Of a DNA stretch of 64,000 nt, positions 29,702-38,241 are shown piece after piece. A model generated the notes under the pieces. The model made no database searches and had not been told where the DNA came from. It saw only the letters and a program-made list of their open reading frames with translations. Source of the DNA: Stenotrophomonas pavanii (GTDB lineage: Bacteria; Pseudomonadota; Gammaproteobacteria; Xanthomonadales; Xanthomonadaceae); contig NZ_FNFQ01000006.1 of the NCBI RefSeq assembly GCF_900101175.1, positions 186,001-250,000 of the forward strand. Direction: 5' to 3'. The translations under genes and the position numbers were made by a program. The stretch's first letter is position 1; each line of letters begins with the position of its first letter.

Positions 29702-31111
29702 TCAGCCGGCGCGGCCGGGCGCCACCACCTGGGCACTGGCCGGCCACTGCACCACCGCCTCCAGGCCCCCTTCGGCCCGGTTGCGCAGCCACAGCCGGGC
29801 CCCGTCCTTTTCGGCCAGGGCGCGGGCAATGGTCAGGCCCAGGCCGGCACCGCCGGTCTCGCGCGAACGCGAGGTTTCCACCCGCACGAACGGATCGAAC
29901 ACCGCCTCCAACTGCTCCTCGGCCAGGCCGGGGCCATCGTCGGCCACCACCACGGTGATCGCACCGCCGCTGCGCTCGACCCGCACCCGTGCCCGCTGCG
30001 CATACATCACCGCGTTGTCCACCAGGTTGGAGAACAGGCGGTGCATGGCCAGCGGCCGCAGCATCAGCACCGCACCGCTGCCGCCTTCGAAGACCACATC
30101 GGCGCCGCCTTCGGCGGTGTCCTCGACAATGCTCTCCAGCAGCGAATCCAGGTCCAGTGCGGCGCGCTGCTCGGCACTCTCGGCACTGCGGGCCAGTTCC
30201 AGGCCCTCGCGCACCAGCGCCTGCATCGCGGCCAGGTCACCGATCAGGCGCTCGCGCAGGGTCTCGTCGCTGACGTTCTCCAGGCGCAGGCGCAGCCGCG
30301 TCAACGGCGTCTGCAGGTCATGGGTGATCGCCGCCAGCATCTGCGTGCGTTCGGCCAGGTGCCGCTGCAGGCGGTGCTGCATGGCGTTGAAGGCTTCGGC
30401 GGCGCGCTGCACTTCGCGCGGCCCGCGCAGGGGCAACGGGTCGCGCTGCAGGTCATCGCCGAGGTCTTCGGCGGCGGCGGCCAGTTCCTGCAGTGGCGCG
30501 CTGGCCATGCGCGCAACGATGTAGGCCAGCACCGCGATCGCCAGCACCAGCAGGGTCAGGAACCACGGGTCCACGGCCAGGATGCCGTTGTGCGCCACCG
30601 CCGGCGAGTCCAGCGCCAGCTTCAGCAGCGTGCCGTCGTTGAGGGTCACGTCCACCGCGCGGCACTTGGGCGGGATGAAGGCCGGGTCGCGTTCGCGCGG
30701 CGGCCGCCGATGGCCCGGCGGCGGTGGCGGCAGCAGGTCCTGCAGCTTGGGAATGCAGGAGCGGAATGAAGTGAAGTGCACATGTGCGCGCGACACCGGC
30801 CCCGGCCGGTCTTCCAGCACTTCCATCAGCGCCGTGTCGGCGCGTCCCAGCCGGGCGCCGGGCTGCAGCGCGCGAACGCTTGGCCCGCCGATCGCCAGCA
30901 GGCGCTCACGCAGCTCCGGATTGCCGTCCAGCAGGTTGACGTAGCCCTGCAGGCGGTCGGCGATCCGGTTCAGGTTCTGCCGCTCGAATTCCTGCTGGCG
31001 CTTTGACGTGGCCAGCATGGTCGCGCCGATCGCCGCCACCGCCATGCCCAGCAGCAGGATCACGAACAACCGCCCGACCATCGAGGACAGGAAATGGCGC
31101 AGGCGTTTCAT
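29702..31111 (-). CDS. Sensor histidine kinase, partner of the adjacent OmpR-type regulator
   Basis: A 469-residue kinase. TM1 (about 15-33) and TM2 (about 175-195) flank a periplasmic domain with a proline-rich patch (LLPPPPPGHRRPP) and two cysteines (FRSCIP, PPKCRAV) that might form a disulfide. A HAMP linker, H-box AITHDLQTPLTRLRLRLE, N-box NLVDNAVMYA, and G-boxes DDGPGLAEE and GGAGLGLTIA complete it. It lies six bases after the response regulator gene. Divergent placement to macABC suggests that it controls this pump in response to envelope stress (inference). Confidence 0.88.
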   Translation of the reverse strand: MKRLRHFLSSMVGRLFVILLLGMAVAAIGATMLATSKRQQEFERQNLNRIADRLQGYVNLLDGNPELRERLLAIGGPSVRALQPGARLGRADTALMEVLEDRPGPVSRAHVHFTSFRSCIPKLQDLLPPPPPGHRRPPRERDPAFIPPKCRAVDVTLNDGTLLKLALDSPAVAHNGILAVDPWFLTLLVLAIAVLAYIVARMASAPLQELAAAAEDLGDDLQRDPLPLRGPREVQRAAEAFNAMQHRLQRHLAERTQMLAAITHDLQTPLTRLRLRLENVSDETLRERLIGDLAAMQALVREGLELARSAESAEQRAALDLDSLLESIVEDTAEGGADVVFEGGSGAVLMLRPLAMHRLFSNLVDNAVMYAQRARVRVERSGGAITVVVADDGPGLAEEQLEAVFDPFVRVETSRSRETGGAGLGLTIARALAEKDGARLWLRNRAEGGLEAVVQWPASAQVVAPGRAG

Positions 31112-31117
31112 CGCCGC

Positions 31118-31846
31118 TTATTCCAGGTTGACCGACGAGGCCAGCACGTAGCCTTCGTTGCGTACGGTCTTGATCAGCCCGTCCGGGCCGCCGTCGTCGC
31201 CCAGCTTGTTGCGCAGGCGGCTGACCTGCAGGTCGATCGCACGATCCTGTGCCTCATAGTTGCGGCCACTGCTGAGCGCGACCAGCTGCTCGCGCGACAG
31301 CACCTTGTTGGCGTGGGCGATGAACACCCGCAGCAGGCGGAACTCGGCACCGGACAGCACCACCACGCGGTCATCCGGGTCGACCAGGTGGCGATGCTCC
31401 AGGTCGAATACCCAGCGTGAGAAACGCGCGCGGCGTACCGCCAGCGGTTCCAGGTTGGCCGGCAGCGCCTCGGTCCGGCGCAGCACGTTGCGGATGCGCG
31501 CCAGCAGTTCACGCGGCTCGAACGGCTTGGCCAGGTAGTCGTCGGCGCCCATTTCCAGGCCCAGCACGCGGTCGATCGGCTCGGCGCGGGCAGTGAGCAT
31601 GATCACCGGCGTGTTCGAGCGCGCACGCAGGTCGCGGCACAGGGTCAGGCCATCCTCGCGCGGCAGGTTGAGGTCGAGCACGATCAGGTCCACGTGCTCG
31701 CGGTCCAGCAGCTGGCGCATGGCGGTGCCATCGGCGGCAGTGCTCACCTGGTAGCCGGCGCGGCCGAGCTGCTCGGCCAGCAGCGTGCGGATGTCGTTGT
31801 CGTCGTCGACGATCAGCAGTCGATGCATCGTGTTTTCAGTCTCCAT
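31118..31846 (-). CDS. OmpR/PhoB-type response regulator
   Basis: A 242-residue regulator. Its receiver domain has acidic DDD near the start, phospho-acceptor Asp in LIVLDLNLPREDG, Thr in VIMLTARAE and Lys in LAKPFEPREL. A winged-helix DNA-binding domain occupies about 140-240 (LSGAEFRLLRVFIAHANKVLS ... RAIDLQVSRLRNKL). The ATG at 31846 or the one at 31828 (MHRLLIVDDD) may be used. It heads the regulator-kinase unit and is divergent from macABC across about 200 bp that include two GTTAC elements (31930 and 31952) about 22 bp apart, which could be its site (weak). Confidence 0.9.
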   Translation of the reverse strand: METENTMHRLLIVDDDNDIRTLLAEQLGRAGYQVSTAADGTAMRQLLDREHVDLIVLDLNLPREDGLTLCRDLRARSNTPVIMLTARAEPIDRVLGLEMGADDYLAKPFEPRELLARIRNVLRRTEALPANLEPLAVRRARFSRWVFDLEHRHLVDPDDRVVVLSGAEFRLLRVFIAHANKVLSREQLVALSSGRNYEAQDRAIDLQVSRLRNKLGDDGGPDGLIKTVRNEGYVLASSVNLE

Positions 31847-32050
31847 GTCGCGATCATCCCGTGTCGGCAGCTGAACCGCATCCGGGGCAATGCGTACCAG
31901 TGTATCCACCCAGGGACGGGATACCTGTGGTTACGCGTATTCACCGACAGTGTTACACACAGACATACCCCGAGGATTGAGCGGTCCATCGTCCGGTCTT
32001 CACAATGCCTGCCAACGCCGCCCGCGCGGTCCAGAGAGTGAAGCCACCAC

Positions 32051-33292
32051 GTGACGTTCCGCCTGTTGCCCGCGACCCGCCGGGGTCGCCTGATGCTGAT
32101 CGCCCTGCTTGCCCTGATCGCCGCCGCCACCGCCTGGTGGCTGCTGCGCAAGCCCGCCGCCCCGGCCGTGGCCACCTCGCCGGTCAGCCGCGGTGACATC
32201 GAGCAGACCGTGGACGCGACCGGCGTGATCGATGCCTACAAGCTGGTCAGCGTCGGCGCGCAGGCCTCGGGCCAGATCAAGTCGCTGAAGGTGCAGCTGG
32301 GCGATACGGTGAAGGAAGGCGACCTGATCGCCGAGATCGACGCCACCACCCAGCAGAACCAGGTGCTCAACGCGCAGGCCTCGCTGGACCAGGTCACCGC
32401 GCAGCGCGCCGTGCAGCAGGCCACCCTGCGCCAGGCCGAACTGGAATTCGCGCGGCAGCAGCAGATGCTGGCCGCCGAGGCCACCTCGCGCCAGGAGTAC
32501 GATGCCGCCGAGGCACAGCTGAAGACCGCCCGGGCCCAGCTGCAGTCCTATGAGGCACAGATCAAGGGCCGCGAAACCGAGCTGGGCACCGCCCGCGCCA
32601 ACCTGGCCTACACCCGCATCACCGCGCCGATGGATGGCACCGTGGTGGCGGTGGTGGCCGAAGAAGGCCGCACCGTGAACGCCAACCAGACCGCACCGAC
32701 CATCGTGATGCTGGCGCGGCTGGACGTGGTCACCGTCAATGCCGAGATCTCCGAAGCCGACGTGGTCAAGATCAAGCCCGGCATGCCGGTGTACTTCACT
32801 ACCCTGGGCGATCCGGACCGCAAGTATCACGCCACGCTGCGCCAGATCAATCCGGCGCCGGCCTCGATCGCCAACGAAAGCTCCTCCAGCTCCAGCAGTT
32901 CGTCCAGTTCCAGTTCCAGCAGCGCGGTCTACTACAACGCGCTGTTCGACGTGGAGAATCCCGACGGCACGCTGCGCATCGACATGACCGCGCAGGTCTC
33001 GGTACTGCTCAAGCAGGCCAAGGGCGTGCTGATGGTGCCGGCGGTGGCGCTGGGGCCGAAGCGCCGTGGAAACGAGCGCATGGTGCGGGTGCTGGACGAC
33101 AAGGGCCAGCCGCAGCCGCGCAAGGTCACGGTGGGCATCAACAACGGCGCCTCCGCCGAGATCCTGTCGGGGTTGAAGGAAGGCGAGCGCGTGGTGGTCG
33201 GCGAAGCCAGCGCCGCCGGTGCCGGTGCCAGCGGCGGCAACCGCGGCGGCATGCCGATGCGGGTCGGTGGCCCGGGCATGGGGCGCCGATGA
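32051..33292 (+). CDS. macA: Membrane-fusion protein MacA
   Basis: A 413-residue periplasmic adaptor starting at GTG. It has one N-terminal TM helix (about 14-31), the biotinyl-lipoyl halves ([20 protein letters not shown] and [20 protein letters not shown]), a long alpha-hairpin between them, and beta-barrel and MP domains. A run of 15 consecutive serines (32879-32923, mixed TCC/AGC/AGT/TCG codons) sits in the beta-barrel region before [10 protein letters not shown]. It couples MacB to the outer-membrane channel. Its TGA overlaps the macB ATG. The S. maltophilia MacABC pump is known for macrolide efflux and for oxidative and envelope stress tolerance. Confidence 0.92.
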   Translation: MTFRLLPATRRGRLMLIALLALIAAATAWWLLRKPAAPAVATSPVSRGDIEQTVDATGVIDAYKLVSVGAQASGQIKSLKVQLGDTVKEGDLIAEIDATTQQNQVLNAQASLDQVTAQRAVQQATLRQAELEFARQQQMLAAEATSRQEYDAAEAQLKTARAQLQSYEAQIKGRETELGTARANLAYTRITAPMDGTVVAVVAEEGRTVNANQTAPTIVMLARLDVVTVNAEISEADVVKIKPGMPVYFTTLGDPDRKYHATLRQINPAPASIANESSSSSSSSSSSSSSSAVYYNALFDVENPDGTLRIDMTAQVSVLLKQAKGVLMVPAVALGPKRRGNERMVRVLDDKGQPQPRKVTVGINNGASAEILSGLKEGERVVVGEASAAGAGASGGNRGGMPMRVGGPGMGRR

Positions 33293-35247
33293 GCACGACG
33301 GCGCCGCTGCTGCGCCTGCGCGACCTGCGACGTGAATTCCCGGCCGGCGACGAGGTGATCGCCGTACTGCGCGACGTCAATCTGGACATCCACGCCGGTG
33401 AGATGGTGGCCATCGTCGGCCAGTCCGGCTCGGGCAAGTCGACGCTGATGAACATCCTCGGCTGCCTCGACCGCCCCACCCGCGGCAGCTACCAGGTGGC
33501 CGGCCGCGAAACCGGACGGATGCAGCCGGACGAACTGGCCGAACTACGCCGCGAGCATTTCGGCTTCATCTTCCAGCGCTACCACCTGCTGGGCGACCTG
33601 GATGCGCGCGGCAACGTGGAAGTACCGGCGGTGTATGCGGGCAGCCCCGGTGCCGTGCGCAACGCGCGTGCCGAGCAACTGCTGCAGCGCCTGGGCCTGG
33701 GTGATCGCATGCATCACAAGCCGGGCCAGCTGTCCGGTGGCCAGCAGCAGCGCGTGTCGATCGCACGTGCCCTGATGAACGGCGGCGAGGTGATCCTGGC
33801 CGACGAACCGACCGGCGCGCTCGACACGAAATCCGGCGAGGAAGTGATGGCGATCCTCGGTGAGCTGCACGCCGAAGGCCACACCATCATCATCGTCACC
33901 CACGACATGAGCGTTGCCGAACATGCGCAGCGCATCATCGAGATCCGCGATGGCGAGATCATCGCCGACCGCGCCAACCCGAACGCACCGAGCTACCGCG
34001 CACAGCGCGAGGCCAGCACCGGTGTTGCCCACGGCAACAGCTGGCGGGCGGCGCGCGACCGTTTCACCGAAGCGTTCCGCATGGCGTTGCTCGCGATGAA
34101 CGCACATCGGCTGCGTACCTTCCTGACCATGCTCGGCATCATCATCGGCATCGCCTCGGTGGTCTCGGTGGTGGCGCTGGGCAATGGCTCGCAGCAGCAG
34201 ATCCTGCAGAACATCAGCGCGCTCGGCACCAACACCATCGACGTCTATCCCGGCCGTGGTTTCGGCGACATGCGTTCGGCACGGGTGCAGACGCTGAAGG
34301 CCAGCGATGCCGATGCACTGGCAAAGCAGAGCTACGTTGACAGTGCCACCCCCAGCGTGTCGACCTCGGTCACCGCGCGCTACCGCAACCAGTCATCCAC
34401 CGCGCAGGTCAGCGGCGTTGGCGAGCAGTTCTTCCGGGTCAAGGGCGTGACCCTGCTCAGTGGCAGCTTCTTCGATGCCGACGCGGTGAAGGGCCTGGGC
34501 CAGGTGGCGGTGATCGACGAGAACACCCAGGCCCAGTTCTTCCCGGATGTCGATCCGGTCGGCCAGGTGATCCTGCTCGGCAACGTGCCGGCGCGCGTGG
34601 TGGGCGTGGCCAAGCGGCAGAGCTTCGGTTTCGGTGGCAGCACCAGCCTCAGTGTGTGGGTGCCGTACACCACGGTGATGTCGCGCATGCTCGGCCAGAG
34701 CCACGTGTCCAGCATCACCGTGCGCGTGGACGACGACACGCCGATGGATGCGGCGCAGGAGGCAATTACCCGCCTGCTGACCCTGCGCCATGGCACCGAG
34801 GACTTCTTCCTCAGCAACAGCGCCGAGATCCGCGAAACCATCGAGCAGACCACGCGCACGATGACCCTGCTGATCGGTGCCATCGCCGCCATCGCACTGC
34901 TGGTCGGTGGCATCGGCGTGATGAACATCATGCTGGTGTCAGTCACCGAGCGCACCCGCGAGATCGGGGTGCGCATGGCGGTAGGTGCGCGTCAGAGTGA
35001 TATCCGCCAGCAGTTCCTGATCGAGGCGGTGCTGGTGTGCCTGCTCGGCGGCGTGCTCGGCATCGGCCTGGCGCTGCTGCTGGGCTCGATGATCGGCCGC
35101 TTCGCCAGCGATTTCCAGGTGCTGTTCTCCACGGCCTCGATCGTTGCGGCGTTCGCCTGCTCGACCCTGATCGGCGTGGCGTTCGGCTTCCTGCCCGCAC
35201 GCAACGCTGCGCAACTCGATCCGGTGGAGGCCCTGGCCCGCGAATGA
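33289..35247 (+). CDS. macB: ABC-type efflux ATPase/permease MacB
   Basis: A 652-residue protein. The N-terminal ABC domain has Walker [10 protein letters not shown], signature LSGGQQQR and Walker [14 protein letters not shown]1 follows at about 275-300 ([20 protein letters not shown]), then a large periplasmic domain (about 310-520), and TM2-4 as an FtsX-type domain ([20 protein letters not shown]). The architecture and length match E. coli MacB (648). It drives mechanotransmission rather than direct substrate transport. ATGA overlaps join it to macA and macC. Confidence 0.94.
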   Translation: MSTTAPLLRLRDLRREFPAGDEVIAVLRDVNLDIHAGEMVAIVGQSGSGKSTLMNILGCLDRPTRGSYQVAGRETGRMQPDELAELRREHFGFIFQRYHLLGDLDARGNVEVPAVYAGSPGAVRNARAEQLLQRLGLGDRMHHKPGQLSGGQQQRVSIARALMNGGEVILADEPTGALDTKSGEEVMAILGELHAEGHTIIIVTHDMSVAEHAQRIIEIRDGEIIADRANPNAPSYRAQREASTGVAHGNSWRAARDRFTEAFRMALLAMNAHRLRTFLTMLGIIIGIASVVSVVALGNGSQQQILQNISALGTNTIDVYPGRGFGDMRSARVQTLKASDADALAKQSYVDSATPSVSTSVTARYRNQSSTAQVSGVGEQFFRVKGVTLLSGSFFDADAVKGLGQVAVIDENTQAQFFPDVDPVGQVILLGNVPARVVGVAKRQSFGFGGSTSLSVWVPYTTVMSRMLGQSHVSSITVRVDDDTPMDAAQEAITRLLTLRHGTEDFFLSNSAEIRETIEQTTRTMTLLIGAIAAIALLVGGIGVMNIMLVSVTERTREIGVRMAVGARQSDIRQQFLIEAVLVCLLGGVLGIGLALLLGSMIGRFASDFQVLFSTASIVAAFACSTLIGVAFGFLPARNAAQLDPVEALARE

Positions 35248-36695
35248 AGAAGATGATCCGACTGCCCTTCCCCGCTCCCCGGCACCTGCTGCTGGCCGGT
35301 GCCGTTGTACTTGCCCTGTCCGGCTGCGCGTCGGTCGGCCGCTACCCGGTGCATGACCCGGCCGTAGCGGCGCAGTATGGGCGTGGCGATGCCACCCTCA
35401 ACGCGCCGGCCGACGACCCGCGCAGCAGCCTGGATACACCGGGCCGCGACATCCGCCAGGACACCTGGTGGACCGGCTTCGGCGATGAACGCCTGGACCG
35501 CCTGGTGGCGCAGGCGCTGGCCGCCAACAGCGATCTGGCCGCCGCCGGCCTGGCCGTGCAGCGCTCGCGCCTGCAGGCCGGCCTGGCCAGCAACGCGTTG
35601 TGGCCGCAGCCTTCGTCCTCCGGCGTGAGCGGCAGCGCCAGCCGCGCCACCGACCAGCCCGATGACTGGCGCCGCAGCTATTCCACCGGCGTCTCGCTGG
35701 GCTGGGAAGTGGACCTGTGGGGGCGCCTGTGGACCCAGCGCGACATCGCCCGCTGGGAGGCCGAAGCCAGCGAGGAAGACCGGCAGAACACCGCCCTGCT
35801 GGTGATCGGCGACACCATCACCCAGTACTGGAACCTGGCTTACCTCAACCAGTCGATCGCCACCGGCCAGGCCAACCTGGAGCGCCTGGAACGCACCCGG
35901 GAACTGGTGCAGGCCCGCTTCGACGCCGGCGCGGTATCGCGCCTGGAAGTGCGCCAGGCGCTGCAGAACCTGCAGTCGCAGCGCTCGGCGCAGAGTGCGC
36001 TGGAACAGCAGCGGGTGGAGGTACGCAACGCGCTGACCGTGCTGCTGGACGGCACGCCGTGGCCGCAGGAGGACGAGCCGCAGGACCTGCTGGGCGCACG
36101 TAGCCCGCCCATCGCCGAAGGCCTGCCGACCGACCTGCTCGGCCGCCGGCCCGACCTGCGTGCGGCGGAACTGCGCCTGCGCAACAGCCTGAAGACGATC
36201 AAGGTCACTGCCACCCAGTACTACCCGGCGCTGAGCCTGACCGGCAGCCTGGGCTCCAGCGCGACGTCGCTGGGTGATGTGCTGCGCAACCCGGTCGCCA
36301 CGCTCGGGGCCGGACTGTCGCTTCCCTTCCTCAACCTGCAGCGTGCGCAGCTGGATACCGATATCGCCGGCACCGCCTACCAGATCGCCGCGACCAATTT
36401 CCGCAAGACGCTGTACACCGCGCTCTCGGAAGTGGACAACGCACTGTCGGCCCGCGAGCAGCTGGCGCGCCAGGTGGCGGCCTCGCAGGCTTCGTACGAC
36501 GAAGCAGTGGAAGTGGAGCGCGCGCAGGAAGTGCGTTACCGCGTGGGTGCCACCGACCTGCGCACCTGGCTGGAAGCGCAGCAGACCCGGCGCGACGCAG
36601 AGCTGTCGCTGGCGCGTGCGCGCCAGGGCCAGCTGAACAACGACGTGACCCTGTTCAAGGCACTGGGCGGCAGCGCGGGTCGACGCAGGACATGA
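35244..36695 (+). CDS. macC: Outer-membrane channel lipoprotein MacC (NodT family)
   Basis: A 483-residue RND-type outer-membrane factor. It has a lipoprotein signal LALSGCAS (lipidated Cys about residue 28), then two OEP repeats of long helices and beta-strands typical of TolC-like trimers ([39 protein letters not shown] and [18 protein letters not shown]). It supplies the outer-membrane duct for MacAB; many Xanthomonadaceae carry such a gene in the operon rather than relying on TolC. It starts within the macB stop (ATGA) and is followed by a long hairpin. Confidence 0.92.
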   Translation: MKKMIRLPFPAPRHLLLAGAVVLALSGCASVGRYPVHDPAVAAQYGRGDATLNAPADDPRSSLDTPGRDIRQDTWWTGFGDERLDRLVAQALAANSDLAAAGLAVQRSRLQAGLASNALWPQPSSSGVSGSASRATDQPDDWRRSYSTGVSLGWEVDLWGRLWTQRDIARWEAEASEEDRQNTALLVIGDTITQYWNLAYLNQSIATGQANLERLERTRELVQARFDAGAVSRLEVRQALQNLQSQRSAQSALEQQRVEVRNALTVLLDGTPWPQEDEPQDLLGARSPPIAEGLPTDLLGRRPDLRAAELRLRNSLKTIKVTATQYYPALSLTGSLGSSATSLGDVLRNPVATLGAGLSLPFLNLQRAQLDTDIAGTAYQIAATNFRKTLYTALSEVDNALSAREQLARQVAASQASYDEAVEVERAQEVRYRVGATDLRTWLEAQQTRRDAELSLARARQGQLNNDVTLFKALGGSAGRRRT

Positions 36696-36699
36696 AAAA

Positions 36700-36741
36700 G
36701 GGGTCAGATTCCTTTTCCCATTGGAAAAGCAATCTGACCCC
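36700..36741. repeat. GGGGTCAGA-type hairpin after macC (copy 4)
   Basis: Arms GGGGTCAGATTCCTTTTCC and GGAAAAGCAATCTGACCCC flank CATT and are preceded by AAAAA, so on the minus strand the element resembles a terminator for the convergent rlmB as well as an end hairpin for macC. Confidence 0.75.
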
Positions 36742-36761
36742 GATCACATCGCGCTGGCTGG

Positions 36762-37505
36762 TCAACCGCGCTGGCGCACGGCCTCGAACAGGCTGACGCC
36801 GGCGGCGACCGAAACGTTCAGGCTCTCGATTTCGCCCGGCATCGGGATCTTGACCAGGCCATCGCAGTTCTCGCGGGTCAGCCGGCGCAGGCCGTCGGCT
36901 TCGCCGCCCAGCACCAGGGCGATGTTGCCCTTCAGGTCCAGCTGGTACAGCGAGGCGGTGGCCTCACCGGCCAGGCCGTAGATCCACACGCCCTGCTTCT
37001 GCAGGTCCTTCAGGCAGCGCGACAGGTTGGTCACTGCCACCACCGGGATGAGGTCGGCGGCGCCGGCCGAAGTCTTGCGCACAGTGGCATTGACCGTGGC
37101 CGACTTGTCCTTCGGGATGATCACCGCGGTGGCACCGGCGGCCGCGGCCGAGCGCAGGCAGGCGCCGAGGTTGTGCGGGTCCTGCACCTCGTCCAGCACC
37201 AGCAGCAGGGCCTTGCCCTCGGCCGCGCTGACCAGGCCTTCCAGCTCGTTCTCACTGTAGGTGCGGGCGGCGGCATAGCGCGCGGCCACGCCCTGGTGCC
37301 GCACCGAACCGCCGACACCGTCCAGTGCCTGGGCGTTCACCTTGCGCACGTCGATGCCCTTGCGGCGGGCGTTCTCCTCGATCTCGGTCAGGCGCGGATT
37401 CTTCGCACCGGCCTCGACCAGCACTTCGCGGACGTTCTCGGCGTCGTTCTCGATGGAGGAGGCGACGGCGTTGACGCCGACGATCCACTGGCTGTTCTTG
37501 CTCAT
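36762..37505 (-). CDS. rlmB: 23S rRNA (guanosine-2'-O)-methyltransferase RlmB
   Basis: A 247-residue SpoU/TrmH-family enzyme that methylates G2251 in the 23S rRNA P-site loop. The N-terminal L30e-like RNA-binding domain includes WIVGVNAVASSIE, and the C-terminal knot domain has motif 1 LDEVQDPHNLGACLRSAAAA, motif 2 IALVLGGEADGLRRLT and motif 3 IPMPGEIESLNVSVAAGVSL. The length equals the E. coli enzyme (243). Separate from the upstream GFA gene. Confidence 0.94.
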   Translation of the reverse strand: MSKNSQWIVGVNAVASSIENDAENVREVLVEAGAKNPRLTEIEENARRKGIDVRKVNAQALDGVGGSVRHQGVAARYAAARTYSENELEGLVSAAEGKALLLVLDEVQDPHNLGACLRSAAAAGATAVIIPKDKSATVNATVRKTSAGAADLIPVVAVTNLSRCLKDLQKQGVWIYGLAGEATASLYQLDLKGNIALVLGGEADGLRRLTRENCDGLVKIPMPGEIESLNVSVAAGVSLFEAVRQRG

Positions 37506-37579
37506 GCGGGCGGGGACCGGAAAGGGGGTGGCTATGGTAGAGCATCGGCAGGCCGGGCGCTGCGACCGGCCGCCCCGCT

Positions 37580-37653
37580 GTAGCGCCGAGCCCCTGCTCG
37601 CCTGGCGGGGGCCGACGAAGCCTGGACCCAGAGCAGCCGAGCGTAGGCTCGGC
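37580..37653. repeat. Degenerate SMAG-like elements
   Basis: GTAGCGCCGAGCCCCTGCTCG at 37580 and a GCCGAGC/GCTCGGC stem (37636-37653) lie in the rlmB upstream region. These look like diverged palindromes of the family. Confidence 0.45.
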
Positions 37654-37664
37654 CTGCAGGTGGA

Positions 37665-38147
37665 TCATCGGCTGCGCGGCGGCCAGTGCGGGGTGTCGTG
37701 GTCGGGATGCTGGTGGGACTCGAGGGTGGCCAGGAAATCCAGCGCAGCGAGGTCCTCCTCGGTACGCCGTGCCGGCAGGCTGGCCAGGCTGTCGAGGAAC
37801 GGCAGCTTGCGCTCGATCCCGTACTGGATCCTCGGCGGCAGGCGCTCGGGTTCGTCAAATGCGCCGGCAGCCACGGCCACGCCATCAGGCGCCTCGTAGG
37901 TCAACGGCGTACCGCAGTCGCCGCAGAAGCCACGGCGGACCACGTTGGATGACTGGAAATGGCGCGGCTGGCCGCGGGTCCAGCTGAACTGCACGCCGCG
38001 CACCGACACCAGCGGCGCGTAGTAGGCGCCGAAGGCCTTCTGGCACATGCGGCAGTGGCAGATCGAGCTGTCGGTCAGCGCGCCACGCACGTGGAAGCGG
38101 ATCGCGCCGCACTGGCAGCCACCGCTGTATTCGGGTTGGCCCTGCAT
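37665..38147 (-). CDS. GFA domain (glutathione-dependent formaldehyde-activating enzyme-like) protein
   Basis: A 160-residue zinc protein of the GFA/CENP-V family. The zinc-binding cysteines are in GGCQCGAIRF, SSICHCRMCQKAFG and RGFCGDCGTPL. The first ATG of the core (MQGQPEYSGGCQCG) is used; the open frame upstream is only SMAG palindrome sequence. Most GFA-domain proteins have no proven substrate; a role in thiol adduct or small-molecule chemistry is possible. Single gene. Confidence 0.85.
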   Translation of the reverse strand: MQGQPEYSGGCQCGAIRFHVRGALTDSSICHCRMCQKAFGAYYAPLVSVRGVQFSWTRGQPRHFQSSNVVRRGFCGDCGTPLTYEAPDGVAVAAGAFDEPERLPPRIQYGIERKLPFLDSLASLPARRTEEDLAALDFLATLESHQHPDHDTPHWPPRSR

Positions 38148-38160
38148 GCGATGTCTCCTG

Positions 38161-38233
38161 GTGGTGCCGGCCGCTGGCCGGCAACCCGTCGGTGCCGAGG
38201 GTGCCATGGATGCCGGCCAGCGGCCGGCACTAC
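38161..38233. repeat. Inverted pair of SMAG palindromes
   Basis: GTGGTGCCGGCCGCTGGCCG, then GCAAC (38161-38185), faces TGCCGGCCAGCGGCCGGCAC, then TAC (38211-38233). It follows the rnr stop (38242) and precedes the GFA gene, in the usual dimer orientation, with GTGG instead of GTAG in one copy. Confidence 0.85.
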
Positions 38234-38241
38234 CACGGTCA

